From assembly GCF_900110755.1 (NCBI RefSeq), contig NZ_FOFF01000015.1, forward strand, positions 62,001-126,000: a stretch of 64,000 nt of DNA, in the 5' to 3' direction. Of the stretch, positions 17,804-25,255 are shown one piece after another (the first letter of the stretch is position 1; every line of letters starts with the position of its first letter). The notes under the pieces were generated by a model. The model searched no databases, was not told the DNA's origin, and saw only the letters and a program-made list of their open reading frames with translations. This DNA comes from Streptomyces sp. yr375 (GTDB taxonomy: Bacteria > Actinomycetota > Actinomycetes > Streptomycetales > Streptomycetaceae). Made by a program: the position numbers and the translations under genes.

Positions 17804-18554
17804 GCGCGGCCTTCTTCTTGGGGTCCGGCAGGGCGTTGGTCATGCCGGGCAGGAAGTCCGTGAACAGGTCGTGGACCTCCAGGACGAGCGGCCGCAGCAC
17901 CCGGAACCGGGCCAGCGCCACGCCCCGCGCGGTGAGGCGCGCGCCGCGTCCGGCCAGCCGGTAGCTGCGCTCGCGGCCCTCCGTACGGTCGTAGATCCAG
18001 TACATGACCAGGCCCATCTGGGAGAGCCACATCAACTCGGGCAGCACCTCCCGCAGTTCCTCCGGCACCTTCGCCTTCGACCCCGCGAGCACCTCCTTGT
18101 GGACGGCGATGGCCTCCACGCGCGCGTGCTCCGACTCGGTGGAGAAGGGGCTCAGCGGGCTGTCCGGATCGGCGGCGGTCTTGAAGAACTGCACCGCGAA
18201 CTCGTGGTACGGCGTCGCCACGTCCAGCCAGGTGCGCAGCACGCCCGCGAGCCGCGCCTCCAGGCTGGTCTCCCGCGCCAGGATGTCCCGCGCCGCCTCC
18301 CGGTGCTCGGCCGCGAGCCGGTCGTAGAAGCCCTGGATCAGGTGTTCCTTGCCGGCGAAGTAGTAGTACGCGTTGCCGACCGAGACCCCGGCCTCCTGGG
18401 CGATGGCCCGCATCGTCGTCTTGTCGTAACCGCGCTCCTGGAACAGCCGCATGGCCGTCTCCAGGATCAGGGCCCGGGTCTGCTCGGACTTGGACGCGGG
18501 AGAGGGGGACGTCGGGGGTTCGGCCTCGGCTGGACCGTCGTTGTTCGCGGGCAC
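17760..18554 (-). CDS. TetR-family transcriptional regulator
   Basis: 264 residues. It has an N-terminal TetR helix-turn-helix (RALILETAMRLFQERGYD, then TTMRAIAQEAGVSVGNAYYY) after a ~25-residue disordered leader. The ligand-binding half has no recognisable ligand class. It is the last gene of an operon with the small membrane protein and the DCC protein (9-bp gap upstream). The two palindromes before the operon are its likely operators, giving autoregulation; this is inference from position and symmetry. Confidence 0.9.
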   Translation of the reverse strand: MPANNDGPAEAEPPTSPSPASKSEQTRALILETAMRLFQERGYDKTTMRAIAQEAGVSVGNAYYYFAGKEHLIQGFYDRLAAEHREAARDILARETSLEARLAGVLRTWLDVATPYHEFAVQFFKTAADPDSPLSPFSTESEHARVEAIAVHKEVLAGSKAKVPEELREVLPELMWLSQMGLVMYWIYDRTEGRERSYRLAGRGARLTARGVALARFRVLRPLVLEVHDLFTDFLPGMTNALPDPKKKAAPTDPPASPPPSSRT

Positions 18555-18563
18555 GGAAGGAGC

Positions 18564-19082
18564 CTAACGAGTGGAGCAGGTGCCGTCGGCACAGGTGGGC
18601 GGAGCGTAGCTCCACCCCTGGCGCGGGTCGTACGACCATCCGTCGCCCCGCCGGTAGACGCCGCCGCCCCAGCCCGCTGCGCCCTGCCCGCCGCCCTGCC
18701 CGCCGCGCCACTTGGCGGCGGCGAGCACGGCGGCCCGCGCGAGCTTCGCCCCGGCGGGCGTGCTGAGCCGGTACGACAGCGGGCGGTGCTCGCGCAGCGC
18801 CCACAGGACGACGATCCAGGCGGCGGCGGCCTGGTAGACCTGCCCGGCGTCGCCGACGACGGTGATCTCGTCGAGGGTGGCGCGATGGTCGAGGCCGGGG
18901 AAGCGGGCGCGGGCCTCGGCGGAGGCCGCCGGGACGAACTCCAGCGGCACGAGCTGCGGCTGCCGCGCCAGCCGGGTGCGCAGGAAGCGGCACAGGGCGC
19001 ACTGGGCGTCGTAGAGGACGGTGAGCCGGCGGACCGGGACGCGGCGGGCGTCCCGGTCGGCGGTGGCCGGTTCGGCTGTCAT
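18564..19082 (-). CDS. DCC-family thiol-disulfide oxidoreductase-like protein (DUF393)
   Basis: 172 residues. It has the signature D-x-x-C-x-x-C as YDAQCALC near residue 25, followed by thioredoxin-fold-like elements and an LRYDALRP-equivalent region. The C-terminus is Gly/Trp-rich with two further cysteines (CADGTCS), which is not typical of the family. ATG 19082 follows the stop of the upstream membrane protein gene by 5 bp. It probably acts on thiols, partner unknown. Confidence 0.8.
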   Translation of the reverse strand: MTAEPATADRDARRVPVRRLTVLYDAQCALCRFLRTRLARQPQLVPLEFVPAASAEARARFPGLDHRATLDEITVVGDAGQVYQAAAAWIVVLWALREHRPLSYRLSTPAGAKLARAAVLAAAKWRGGQGGGQGAAGWGGGVYRRGDGWSYDPRQGWSYAPPTCADGTCSTR

Positions 19083-19087
19083 CGTGC

Positions 19088-19483
19088 TCAGGCCCCGGCC
19101 CAGCCCTGCGGCGCGACCGGCGGGACCTGCTCCCGCTCCATGATCCCGCGCCGCCGGATCCGGCTGAGCACGTACACGTTGGCCAGGTGCATCGCGCCGA
19201 GCACCAGCAGCACCACCCCCAGCTTGGTCGACAGGGCCTCGAAGATGCCCCGCGTGTCCTCGATGGTGTCGTCGCCGCTGAGGTAGAGGGCGACGAACCC
19301 GAGGTTCACGAGGTAGAAGCCGACCACCAGCAGGTGGTTGACGGCGTCGGCGAGCTTCTCGTTGCCCTGGAGCACATCGGCGAGGAACACCCGCCCGTTG
19401 CTGCTGAGAGTCCGGGCCACCCAGACCGTCAGACCGATGCTGACGACCAGGTAGACGACGTAGGCGATCACCGTACGGTCCAT
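19088..19483 (-). CDS. Small membrane protein, first gene of TetR operon
   Basis: 131 residues with three hydrophobic helices (VIAYVVYLVVSIGLTVWVA, HLLVVGFYLVNLGFVALYL, LGVVLLVLGAMHLANVYVL). The C-terminus is basic and cytosolic. Function unknown. I place the start at ATG 19483 because AGAGG lies 8 bases upstream; a GTG at 19492 would overlap that site. Two TTGAAC...GTTCAA palindromes lie at 19509-19567, just upstream. Confidence 0.8.
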   Translation of the reverse strand: MDRTVIAYVVYLVVSIGLTVWVARTLSSNGRVFLADVLQGNEKLADAVNHLLVVGFYLVNLGFVALYLSGDDTIEDTRGIFEALSTKLGVVLLVLGAMHLANVYVLSRIRRRGIMEREQVPPVAPQGWAGA

Positions 19484-19508
19484 GTTCCCCACCTCTGCTT
19501 GCGTTCAC

Positions 19509-19567
19509 TTGAACGCGTTCAAAACGCCGACAGGGATGACTGTAGCGCTGTTTTTGAACACGTTCAA
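19509..19567 (-). promoter_or_regulatory. Two TTGAAC-N2-GTTCAA operators
   Basis: TTGAACGCGTTCAA at 19509-19522 is a perfect 14-bp palindrome. TTGAACACGTTCAA at 19554-19567 matches it in 13 of 14 positions. Centres are 45 bp apart, in the promoter region of the membrane protein-DCC-TetR operon. The form and placement fit the operon's own TetR regulator. Confidence 0.75.
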
Positions 19568-19690
19568 CCGGCGCCTGGTGGCCGGCGCCGCCTCCCCGGC
19601 TCGGCCTGCCGCCTCGACAAGGCCAGGTCACCTGCTCGAGGCCGATCTCGCCGAGCTGCACCCGCTCGCAAGGATCCTCATGCTCAAAAG

Positions 19691-19734
19691 CTTCTGGTGG
19701 CGGTATCGAATAGCATTGATACCGCCACCAGGAA
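19691..19734 (-). terminator. Terminator of the ribosome-inactivating protein gene
   Basis: Perfect 14-bp inverted repeat CTGGTGGCGGTATC (19694-19707) and GATACCGCCACCAG (19718-19731), with a 10-base loop. On the minus strand it comes just after the RIP stop codon and is followed by AAGCTTTTG, a short T run. It is a good intrinsic terminator. Confidence 0.8.
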
Positions 19735-19747
19735 TAGCTGGGCGTAT

Positions 19748-20653
19748 TTACCGATTTTTCCCCAATAGCACGTACCTTTGTACGTCGTTAATATTCCTGA
19801 CCCATCCGGCGTGGGGTCCGGAATCGACCGGTGGCGGATTTGAGCCATTCGTGAAAGCGATCAAAAATTCGGAAATTTGAGTCCAATGGTTTTCCACCTC
19901 CGCATGCGCTTCGGTTAGGCCTGCATAGTGGGTGGCCCTGTTGAGCATGATCGCAGACATGGTGCCGTTCAAATCGGTAAGGCGAGACGCTTCCGAGACG
20001 TACTGGATCATGAACAGGAGAGACCTGGCCAGGTCTTGGCCTGACGTACTGCCCTGCGCGTAAGCCAGATTGAACAGTGAATTCCAGAGGTCGTTGAAGG
20101 AGATGGGCATGTGCAAACGGTTCCTGTTGGTGGCTCCCTCCAGTGAGATGTAATTGCCACCAAAGGGCAGTTCATTCACGTTGGAGAGGGGCAGAGGCAA
20201 GAGTCCTGCATCTGGACTGTCTGAGAGCTCGAAAAAGCGCTGCCGCAGGTTGAAGTCATTGAAGTAATATGTGGCACCCGCCTGAGTGGTAAATCCGCGC
20301 AAATACATGTCGCCGGGTGTTATCCATAGCCTCAGCGTAGTGTTGCCGGCGTTCAAGTCCACCCGCATGAGATTTATGGTCGACTGGGAACCCGTCAGGT
20401 AGATTCCGTTCCTGTATGGGTGTCCTGCAGCCCTTCGGATGCTGTCCATGAAGCCGAGATACTGAGACTGGGCACCGGCACCGGGTTCCGAAATATTCAA
20501 CCAGACATGCGCGATCCTGTAGGCCGGGACGTCGGCTTTCGCCGGACCAGAACCTGAAATGCACGCGGCGATTGCCAGAAGCAGGACTGTGATCATTGTG
20601 GTAACGGTGCGCGTTGCGCGACCGAACCGCATGGGTTGCCTGTATTGAAGCAT
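19748..20653 (-). CDS. Secreted ribosome-inactivating protein (rRNA N-glycosylase)
   Basis: 301 residues from ATG 20653 (GAGGA three bases upstream; ATG 20632 is an alternative). It has a signal peptide with a hydrophobic run, either cleaved after AKA or lipidated at the Cys of LAIAAC. The mature protein matches the type 1 RIP fold, which removes one adenine from the sarcin-ricin loop of large-subunit rRNA. Catalytic positions of ricin A are all present: Tyr in DMYLRGFTT (~117), Tyr in PFGGNYISLE (~168), Glu and Arg in FMIQYVSEASRL (~221/224) and Trp in VENHWTQIS (~257). No lectin chain and no obvious immunity gene are nearby. GC content is clearly lower than that of its neighbours, which suggests horizontal acquisition. 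A strong terminator follows. Confidence 0.9.
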   Translation of the reverse strand: MLQYRQPMRFGRATRTVTTMITVLLLAIAACISGSGPAKADVPAYRIAHVWLNISEPGAGAQSQYLGFMDSIRRAAGHPYRNGIYLTGSQSTINLMRVDLNAGNTTLRLWITPGDMYLRGFTTQAGATYYFNDFNLRQRFFELSDSPDAGLLPLPLSNVNELPFGGNYISLEGATNRNRLHMPISFNDLWNSLFNLAYAQGSTSGQDLARSLLFMIQYVSEASRLTDLNGTMSAIMLNRATHYAGLTEAHAEVENHWTQISEFLIAFTNGSNPPPVDSGPHAGWVRNINDVQRYVLLGKNR

Positions 20654-20806
20654 CGTTCCTCGCAACTTGATGGAATCGGGTCTGCTCGCCAACCTAGGGG
20701 GCGGGCAGGAGCGAAGGGGCGAACACGGGTGCCACGCTGATGGAACGTCAGTGCCACCAGCGGGTTGGCGACGGTGCTGGAGTCCGGGCCTGGGCGCACG
20801 CCAGAA

Positions 20807-20834
20807 GGCCCCGCCTCCACTCGGAGACGGGGCC
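20807..20834 (-). terminator. Terminator of the sdh operon
   Basis: GGCCCCGCCTCC (20807-20818) pairs with GGAGACGGGGCC (20823-20834) across a 4-base loop. The single non-Watson-Crick position becomes a G-U pair in the minus-strand RNA. It lies 24 bp after the sdhB stop. Confidence 0.8.
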
Positions 20835-20857
20835 CTCAGGGACGTACAGGGGAGAGG

Positions 20858-21619
20858 TCAGAAGCGACGCGTGATCAGCGCTCGCTTGACCTCCTGGATC
20901 GCCTTCGTGACCTCGATGCCACGCGGGCAGGCGTCCGTGCAGTTGAACGTGGTGCGGCAGCGCCAGACGCCGTCCTTGTCGTTCAGGATCTCCAGACGCT
21001 GCTCGGCCGCGTCGTCACGCGAGTCGAAGATGAAGCGGTGCGCGTTGACGATCGCGGCCGGACCGAAGTACTGGCCGTCGTTCCAGAAGACCGGGCACGA
21101 GGACGTGCAGGCCGCGCACAGGATGCACTTCGTCGTGTCGTCGAAGCGCTCGCGGTCCTCCGCCGTCTGGAGGCGTTCACGGGTCGGCTCGTTCGTGTCC
21201 TTCGTGATCAGGAAGGGCATGACGTCGCGGTACGCCTGGAAGAACGGGTCCATGTCGACGACCAGGTCCTTCAGGACCGTCAGACCCTTGATGGGCTCGA
21301 CCGTGATCGGCTTCTCGGGGTTCAGGTCCTTGATCAGCGTCTTGCACGCCAGGCGGTTCTTGCCGTTGATCCGCATCGCGTCCGAGCCGCAGATGCCGTG
21401 CGCGCAGGAACGGCGGAACGTCAGCGTGCCGTCGAGGTCCCACTTGATCTTGTGGAGACCGTCGAGGACGCGCTCCTTGGGGTCGATCTCCAGGTGGAAG
21501 TCTTCCCAGACCGCCTCCGCCGAGACCTCCGGGTTGAACCGGCGGATCCGGAAGGCGACGGTGATGTACGGGGAGGCCGCGGCCTCCGCCTCGACCTTGT
21601 CCAGAACGGGGGTTGCCAT
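20858..21619 (-). CDS. sdhB: Succinate dehydrogenase iron-sulfur subunit
   Basis: 253 residues. Carries electrons from the flavin of SdhA to quinone. Cluster ligands are visible: the [2Fe-2S] motif CAHGICGSDAM...C, then CILCAACTSSCP and CTDACPRGIE for the [4Fe-4S] and [3Fe-4S] centres. The start codon overlaps the sdhA stop by one base (TGATG on the coding strand). Confidence 0.97.
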   Translation of the reverse strand: MATPVLDKVEAEAAASPYITVAFRIRRFNPEVSAEAVWEDFHLEIDPKERVLDGLHKIKWDLDGTLTFRRSCAHGICGSDAMRINGKNRLACKTLIKDLNPEKPITVEPIKGLTVLKDLVVDMDPFFQAYRDVMPFLITKDTNEPTRERLQTAEDRERFDDTTKCILCAACTSSCPVFWNDGQYFGPAAIVNAHRFIFDSRDDAAEQRLEILNDKDGVWRCRTTFNCTDACPRGIEVTKAIQEVKRALITRRF

Positions 21620-23373
21620 CAGTACTTACGCTCCATCGGCTGGTAGCGGGTCTGGACGACCGGCTTGTAGTCGAGACGGATGGAATCCGTCCCGTCGGCG
21701 CCGACCTCGCGGTACGCCATGGTGTGGCGCATGAAGTTGACGTCGTCGCGGTTGGGGTAGTCCTCGCGGTAGTGACCGCCGCGGGACTCCTTGCGGGCCA
21801 GCGCGGACACGGCCATGACCTCGGCCAGGTCGAGCAGGTTGCCCAGCTCGATCGCCTCCAGCAGGTCCGTGTTGAACCGCCGGCCCTTGTCCTGGATCGA
21901 GACGTTCCGGTAGCGCTCGCGCAGCTCGGCGATCTTCTCGACGGCCGTCTTGATCGTCTGCTCGGTGCGGAACACCATGACGTTCGCGTCCATGGTCTCC
22001 TGCAACTCGCGCCGCAGCTCCGCCACCCGCTCGGTGCCGGTGGCCGACCGCAGGTGCTCCACCTGGTCGATCACCTGCTGCGCGGGGTTCTCCGGCAGCT
22101 CGACGTACGCCGCCTTCTGGGAGTACTCGGCGGCGGCGATGCCCGCGCGCTTGCCGAACACGTTGATGTCCAGAAGGCTGTTGGTGCCCAGCCGGTTCGC
22201 GCCGTGCACCGACACGCACGCGACCTCGCCGGCCGCGTACAGGCCCGGGACGACCGTGGTGTTGTCGAGCAGCACCTCACCCTCGACGTTCGTCGGGATG
22301 CCGCCCATCGCGTAGTGCGCGGTGGGCTGGATCGGGATCGGGTCGGTGTACGGCTCGATGCCCAGGTAGGTGCGCGCGAACTCGGTGATGTCGGGCAGCT
22401 TGGCGTCCAACTGCTCCGGCGGGAGGTGGGTGAGGTCGAGGTAGACGTGGTCGCCCTCGGGACCGCAGCCGCGGCCCTCCCGGATCTCCGTGTAGATGGA
22501 CCGCGACACGACGTCACGCGACGCGAGGTCCTTCATCACCGGCGCGTACTTCTCCATGAAGCGCTCGCCGTCCTTGTTGCGCAGGATGCCGCCCTCACCG
22601 CGGGCGCCCTCCGTCAGCAGGATGCCCATGCGCCAGATGCCGGTCGGGTGGAACTGGAAGAACTCCATGTCCTCCAGCGGCAGCCCGCGCCGGTACACGG
22701 CCGCCTGGCCGTCACCGGTCAGGGTGTGCGCGTTCGACGTCACCTTGAAGAACTTGCCGCAGCCGCCGGACGCGTAGATCACGGCCTTCGCCTGGAAGAC
22801 GTGGATCTCGCCGGTGGCCAGCTCGTACGCGACGACGCCGGCGGACCGCTTGACGCCGTCGACCTCGGTGATGAGCTGGTCGAGGACGTAGAACTCGTTG
22901 AAGAACTCCACGCCCTCCTTCACGCAGTTCTGGTACAGCGTCTGGAGGATCATGTGACCGGTGCGGTCGGCCGCGTAGCAGGACCGGCGGACCGGGGCCT
23001 CGCCGTGGTTGCGGCTGTGCCCGCCGAAGCGGCGCTGGTCGATCGTCCCGTCGGGCGTCCGGTTGAACGGCAGGCCCATCTTCTCCAGGTCGAGGACGGA
23101 GTCGATGGCCTCCTTCGCCAGGATCTCGGCGGCGTCCTGGTCGACCAGGTAGTCACCGCCCTTGACCGTGTCGAAGGTGTGCCACTCCCAGTTGTCCTCC
23201 TCCACGTTGGCGAGCGCGGCGGCCATGCCGCCCTGCGCCGCGCCCGTGTGGGAGCGGGTGGGGTAGAGCTTGGTCAGCACGGCGGTGCGGCTGCGCTTCG
23301 TCGACTCGATCGCGGCGCGCATACCGGCGCCGCCCGCGCCGACGATGACGGTGTCGTACTTGTGGATCTTCAT
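21619..23373 (-). CDS. sdhA: Succinate dehydrogenase flavoprotein subunit
   Basis: 584 residues. Oxidises succinate to fumarate with covalent FAD. It has the FAD Rossmann motif VGAGGAGMRAAIE, the flavinylation region RSHTGAAQGGM, the substrate block HPTGI, and the catalytic Arg region of HYAMGGIPTN. Third gene of sdhCDAB, 33 bp after sdhD. Confidence 0.97.
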   Translation of the reverse strand: MKIHKYDTVIVGAGGAGMRAAIESTKRSRTAVLTKLYPTRSHTGAAQGGMAAALANVEEDNWEWHTFDTVKGGDYLVDQDAAEILAKEAIDSVLDLEKMGLPFNRTPDGTIDQRRFGGHSRNHGEAPVRRSCYAADRTGHMILQTLYQNCVKEGVEFFNEFYVLDQLITEVDGVKRSAGVVAYELATGEIHVFQAKAVIYASGGCGKFFKVTSNAHTLTGDGQAAVYRRGLPLEDMEFFQFHPTGIWRMGILLTEGARGEGGILRNKDGERFMEKYAPVMKDLASRDVVSRSIYTEIREGRGCGPEGDHVYLDLTHLPPEQLDAKLPDITEFARTYLGIEPYTDPIPIQPTAHYAMGGIPTNVEGEVLLDNTTVVPGLYAAGEVACVSVHGANRLGTNSLLDINVFGKRAGIAAAEYSQKAAYVELPENPAQQVIDQVEHLRSATGTERVAELRRELQETMDANVMVFRTEQTIKTAVEKIAELRERYRNVSIQDKGRRFNTDLLEAIELGNLLDLAEVMAVSALARKESRGGHYREDYPNRDDVNFMRHTMAYREVGADGTDSIRLDYKPVVQTRYQPMERKY

Positions 23374-23406
23374 GAGTGGCTCTCTCAGTCCCTCGGTCCC
23401 GTGCGC

Positions 23407-23889
23407 CTAGCGGATGTTCGGGTCGAAGGTGAAGATCACCAGCGTGCCCAGCAGGATGGTGAACACCGTGGCGGTGTAGAGCAGGCCCTTCAGCCACAGC
23501 CGGGTGTTCGCGCGCTCCGCGTAGTCGTTGATGACCGTACGCAGGCCGTTCGCCCCGTGCAGCATCGCGAGCCACAGCATCAGCAGGTCCCAGACCTGCC
23601 AGAACGGGGACGCCCAGCGGCCGGCCACGAAGGCGAAGCCGATCTTCGAGACGCCGCCGTCCAGCACGAGCTGGATCAGCAGGTGGCCGAGGACCAGCAC
23701 GACCAGCACGACGCCGGACAGCCGCATGAACAGCCACGCGGCCATCTCGAAGTTGCCCCGGGTGGACTTCGGGGTCTTCCGGGTGCGCTGGCGCGGGGCC
23801 TCGATGAGGGGCGCCGGGTTGTCCACGTCGTAGAGCGAGCCGCCCTCGACGGGGCCGATGCCGGCAGCGGGGGTTTCAGTGGTGGCCAT
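23407..23889 (-). CDS. sdhD: Succinate dehydrogenase membrane anchor
   Basis: 160 residues with a ~45-residue N-terminal cytosolic extension and three helices (LFMRLSGVVLVVLVLGHLL, VWDLLMLWLAMLHGANGL, GLLYTATVFTILLGTLVIF). The HGANGLR segment resembles the haem/quinone region of SdhD. It is 5 bp after sdhC. Confidence 0.92.
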   Translation of the reverse strand: MATTETPAAGIGPVEGGSLYDVDNPAPLIEAPRQRTRKTPKSTRGNFEMAAWLFMRLSGVVLVVLVLGHLLIQLVLDGGVSKIGFAFVAGRWASPFWQVWDLLMLWLAMLHGANGLRTVINDYAERANTRLWLKGLLYTATVFTILLGTLVIFTFDPNIR

Positions 23890-23894
23890 CGGTG

Positions 23895-24275
23895 TCAGCT
23901 CCCGAACAGTTCACGAGCGGCGTGCCCGAGGACGGGGTAGATGGCCCCGAGCATCAGCACGAGCCACAGGCCCACGACGCTCCAGAGCATCTGCTTCTGG
24001 TAGCGCGGGCCCTTCGACCAGAAGTCGACGGCGATGACGCGCAGACCGTTGAGCGCGTGGAAGAGGATGGCGGCGACGAGGCCGTACTCCAGCAGCGCGA
24101 CGATCGGGGTCTTGTAGGTGGCTACGACCTTGTCGTAGTCCTCGGGGGAGACACGCACGAGCGCGGTGTCCAGCACGTGAACGAACAGGAAGAAGAAGAT
24201 GAGGACGCCGGTGACTCGATGAGCCACCCAGGACCACATTCCTTCCCGGCCGCGGTACAGCGTTCCAGCCGGCAC
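23895..24275 (-). CDS. sdhC: Succinate dehydrogenase cytochrome b556 subunit
   Basis: 126 residues, three helices, with SdhC signatures WSWVAHRVTGVLIF, a haem-ligand-type His in HVLDTAL, and HALNGLRVI. First gene of sdhCDAB. The start is GTG 24275, 7 bp after GGAGGG. The operon promoter should lie in 24276-24480; I did not see an unambiguous -35/-10 pair. Confidence 0.93.
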   Translation of the reverse strand: MPAGTLYRGREGMWSWVAHRVTGVLIFFFLFVHVLDTALVRVSPEDYDKVVATYKTPIVALLEYGLVAAILFHALNGLRVIAVDFWSKGPRYQKQMLWSVVGLWLVLMLGAIYPVLGHAARELFGS

Positions 24276-24477
24276 GGAAGCCCTCCGGGAGCGGGGATTG
24301 GGGCCGCCGGCTTGTGCTGTCGGTTCGGCCCGGCCGGGTACGGTCCACCGGCCCCCAGCATCGTAGCGAGGCGCTGGCGCTGGGCTTAAGCCGGGCCTAC
24401 CTGTGTGATCAAAGTGGCACGCGTTTGGGTGAGCGGCGGCGGCATCTGGGGTGGGTTGTGCGGTTATGCGCCGGGTG

Positions 24478-24543
24478 CGGGCGCGTTGTGGCTGGTCGCG
24501 CCCCGCGGCGGAGCCGCAAATGTCACAGCCCCGCGCCCCTTAA
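24478..24543. repeat. Dispersed Streptomyces intergenic repeat, copy 1
   Basis: The block with GCGTTGTGGCTGGTCGCG and, after an internal palindrome (GCGGCGGAGCCGC), CCCCGCGCCCCTTA recurs in reverse orientation at 60560-60603. This GTTGTGGCTGGTCGCG...CCCGCGCCCCTT pattern is a familiar dispersed element of Streptomyces intergenic DNA. Here it provides the stop codon (TAA) of the OHCU decarboxylase gene. Confidence 0.7.
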
Positions 24544-25079
24544 AGGAGCTGGAGTAGCCGTTGCCTTGCAAGGCGTCGTAGCTCTTCTGCTGCTGTCACC
24601 CGTTCGTCTTCTGGATCGTTTGTCAATCGTGATCGGATGGCTGCCAGGACGTGGTCCAGGGATTCGGCGGCCGGGACGGTGTCGAGGCAGATGACGAAGG
24701 TGTGGCCGAAGCGGGCCTCGTAGGCGGCTTGGGCCGCGCTGAGGGCCATGTGGGCCGCGCCGTAGGCGTCCGGGGGGAGCGGCGGGAGGGTTTCGCCGGC
24801 CAGGGCCTCCGCCAGGTCGGCCGAGGTCAGGTCGTACGCGGCCTCGTCCGACGCGGCCAGCAGGGCGTCGAGGGTCGGGTACGGGCGGTGGTCGGCGATA
24901 CGGCGCGCCCAGCGGAGGCTGCGGAGGCAGGTGAGGAGGGTGTGGTGGGCCTCTTCGGCGGGGGCGGTGTTGAAGCCCTCCAGCGCGGGTGTGACCGAGG
25001 TCCGGGTCTGCGCCGGTATGGCGAGGCAGCCGGAGAGGTGGGAGGGGCGGTGCGCAGGCAGCGTGGATCCTCGCGTCAC
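24540..25079 (-). CDS. OHCU decarboxylase (urate degradation)
   Basis: 179 residues from GTG 25079 (a TTG at 25118 is an upstream alternative). Matches 2-oxo-4-hydroxy-4-carboxy-5-ureidoimidazoline decarboxylase, the third step from urate to S-allantoin. Family signals are the YEARFGHTFVIC segment with the active-site histidine region and the C-terminal NDPEDERVTAAEELRRLAR. Other urate genes are absent from the window, and the N-terminal ~30 residues look poorly conserved, so the start is uncertain. Confidence 0.78.
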   Translation of the reverse strand: MTRGSTLPAHRPSHLSGCLAIPAQTRTSVTPALEGFNTAPAEEAHHTLLTCLRSLRWARRIADHRPYPTLDALLAASDEAAYDLTSADLAEALAGETLPPLPPDAYGAAHMALSAAQAAYEARFGHTFVICLDTVPAAESLDHVLAAIRSRLTNDPEDERVTAAEELRRLARQRLLQLL

Positions 25080-25255
25080 GTGGGGTGGCTGGGGATGCGG
25101 TGAAGGATGTGGTGGCAACGTTATCGAGAGTGGTCAGCAGGTGTACGACCGATGCCCGAATTTCACTCGAACGAGAGAGTTTCGGAATGTGCCGTAGACA
25201 CCAACGTGCTGTTTTCGGCGCGCCGAGGGTGCGAGAGGGTCGTACGGTTGGCCGA

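Noticed and set aside
19568..20806. Low-GC segment as a prophage or integrated plasmid remnant
   Set aside because: Only one gene with its terminator is present; no integrase, transposase, att-like direct repeats or tRNA end was found at its borders.
24390..24430. Crp-like site TGTGATCAAAGTGGCACG upstream of sdhC
   Set aside because: Only one half-site is convincing and the spacing does not match a good palindrome; too weak to list as a feature.
25085..25255. Upstream extension of the hexosaminidase to 25085
   Set aside because: The added residues lack similarity to a signal peptide and overlap the promoter side of the divergent gene; GTG 25256 gives a normal N-terminus.
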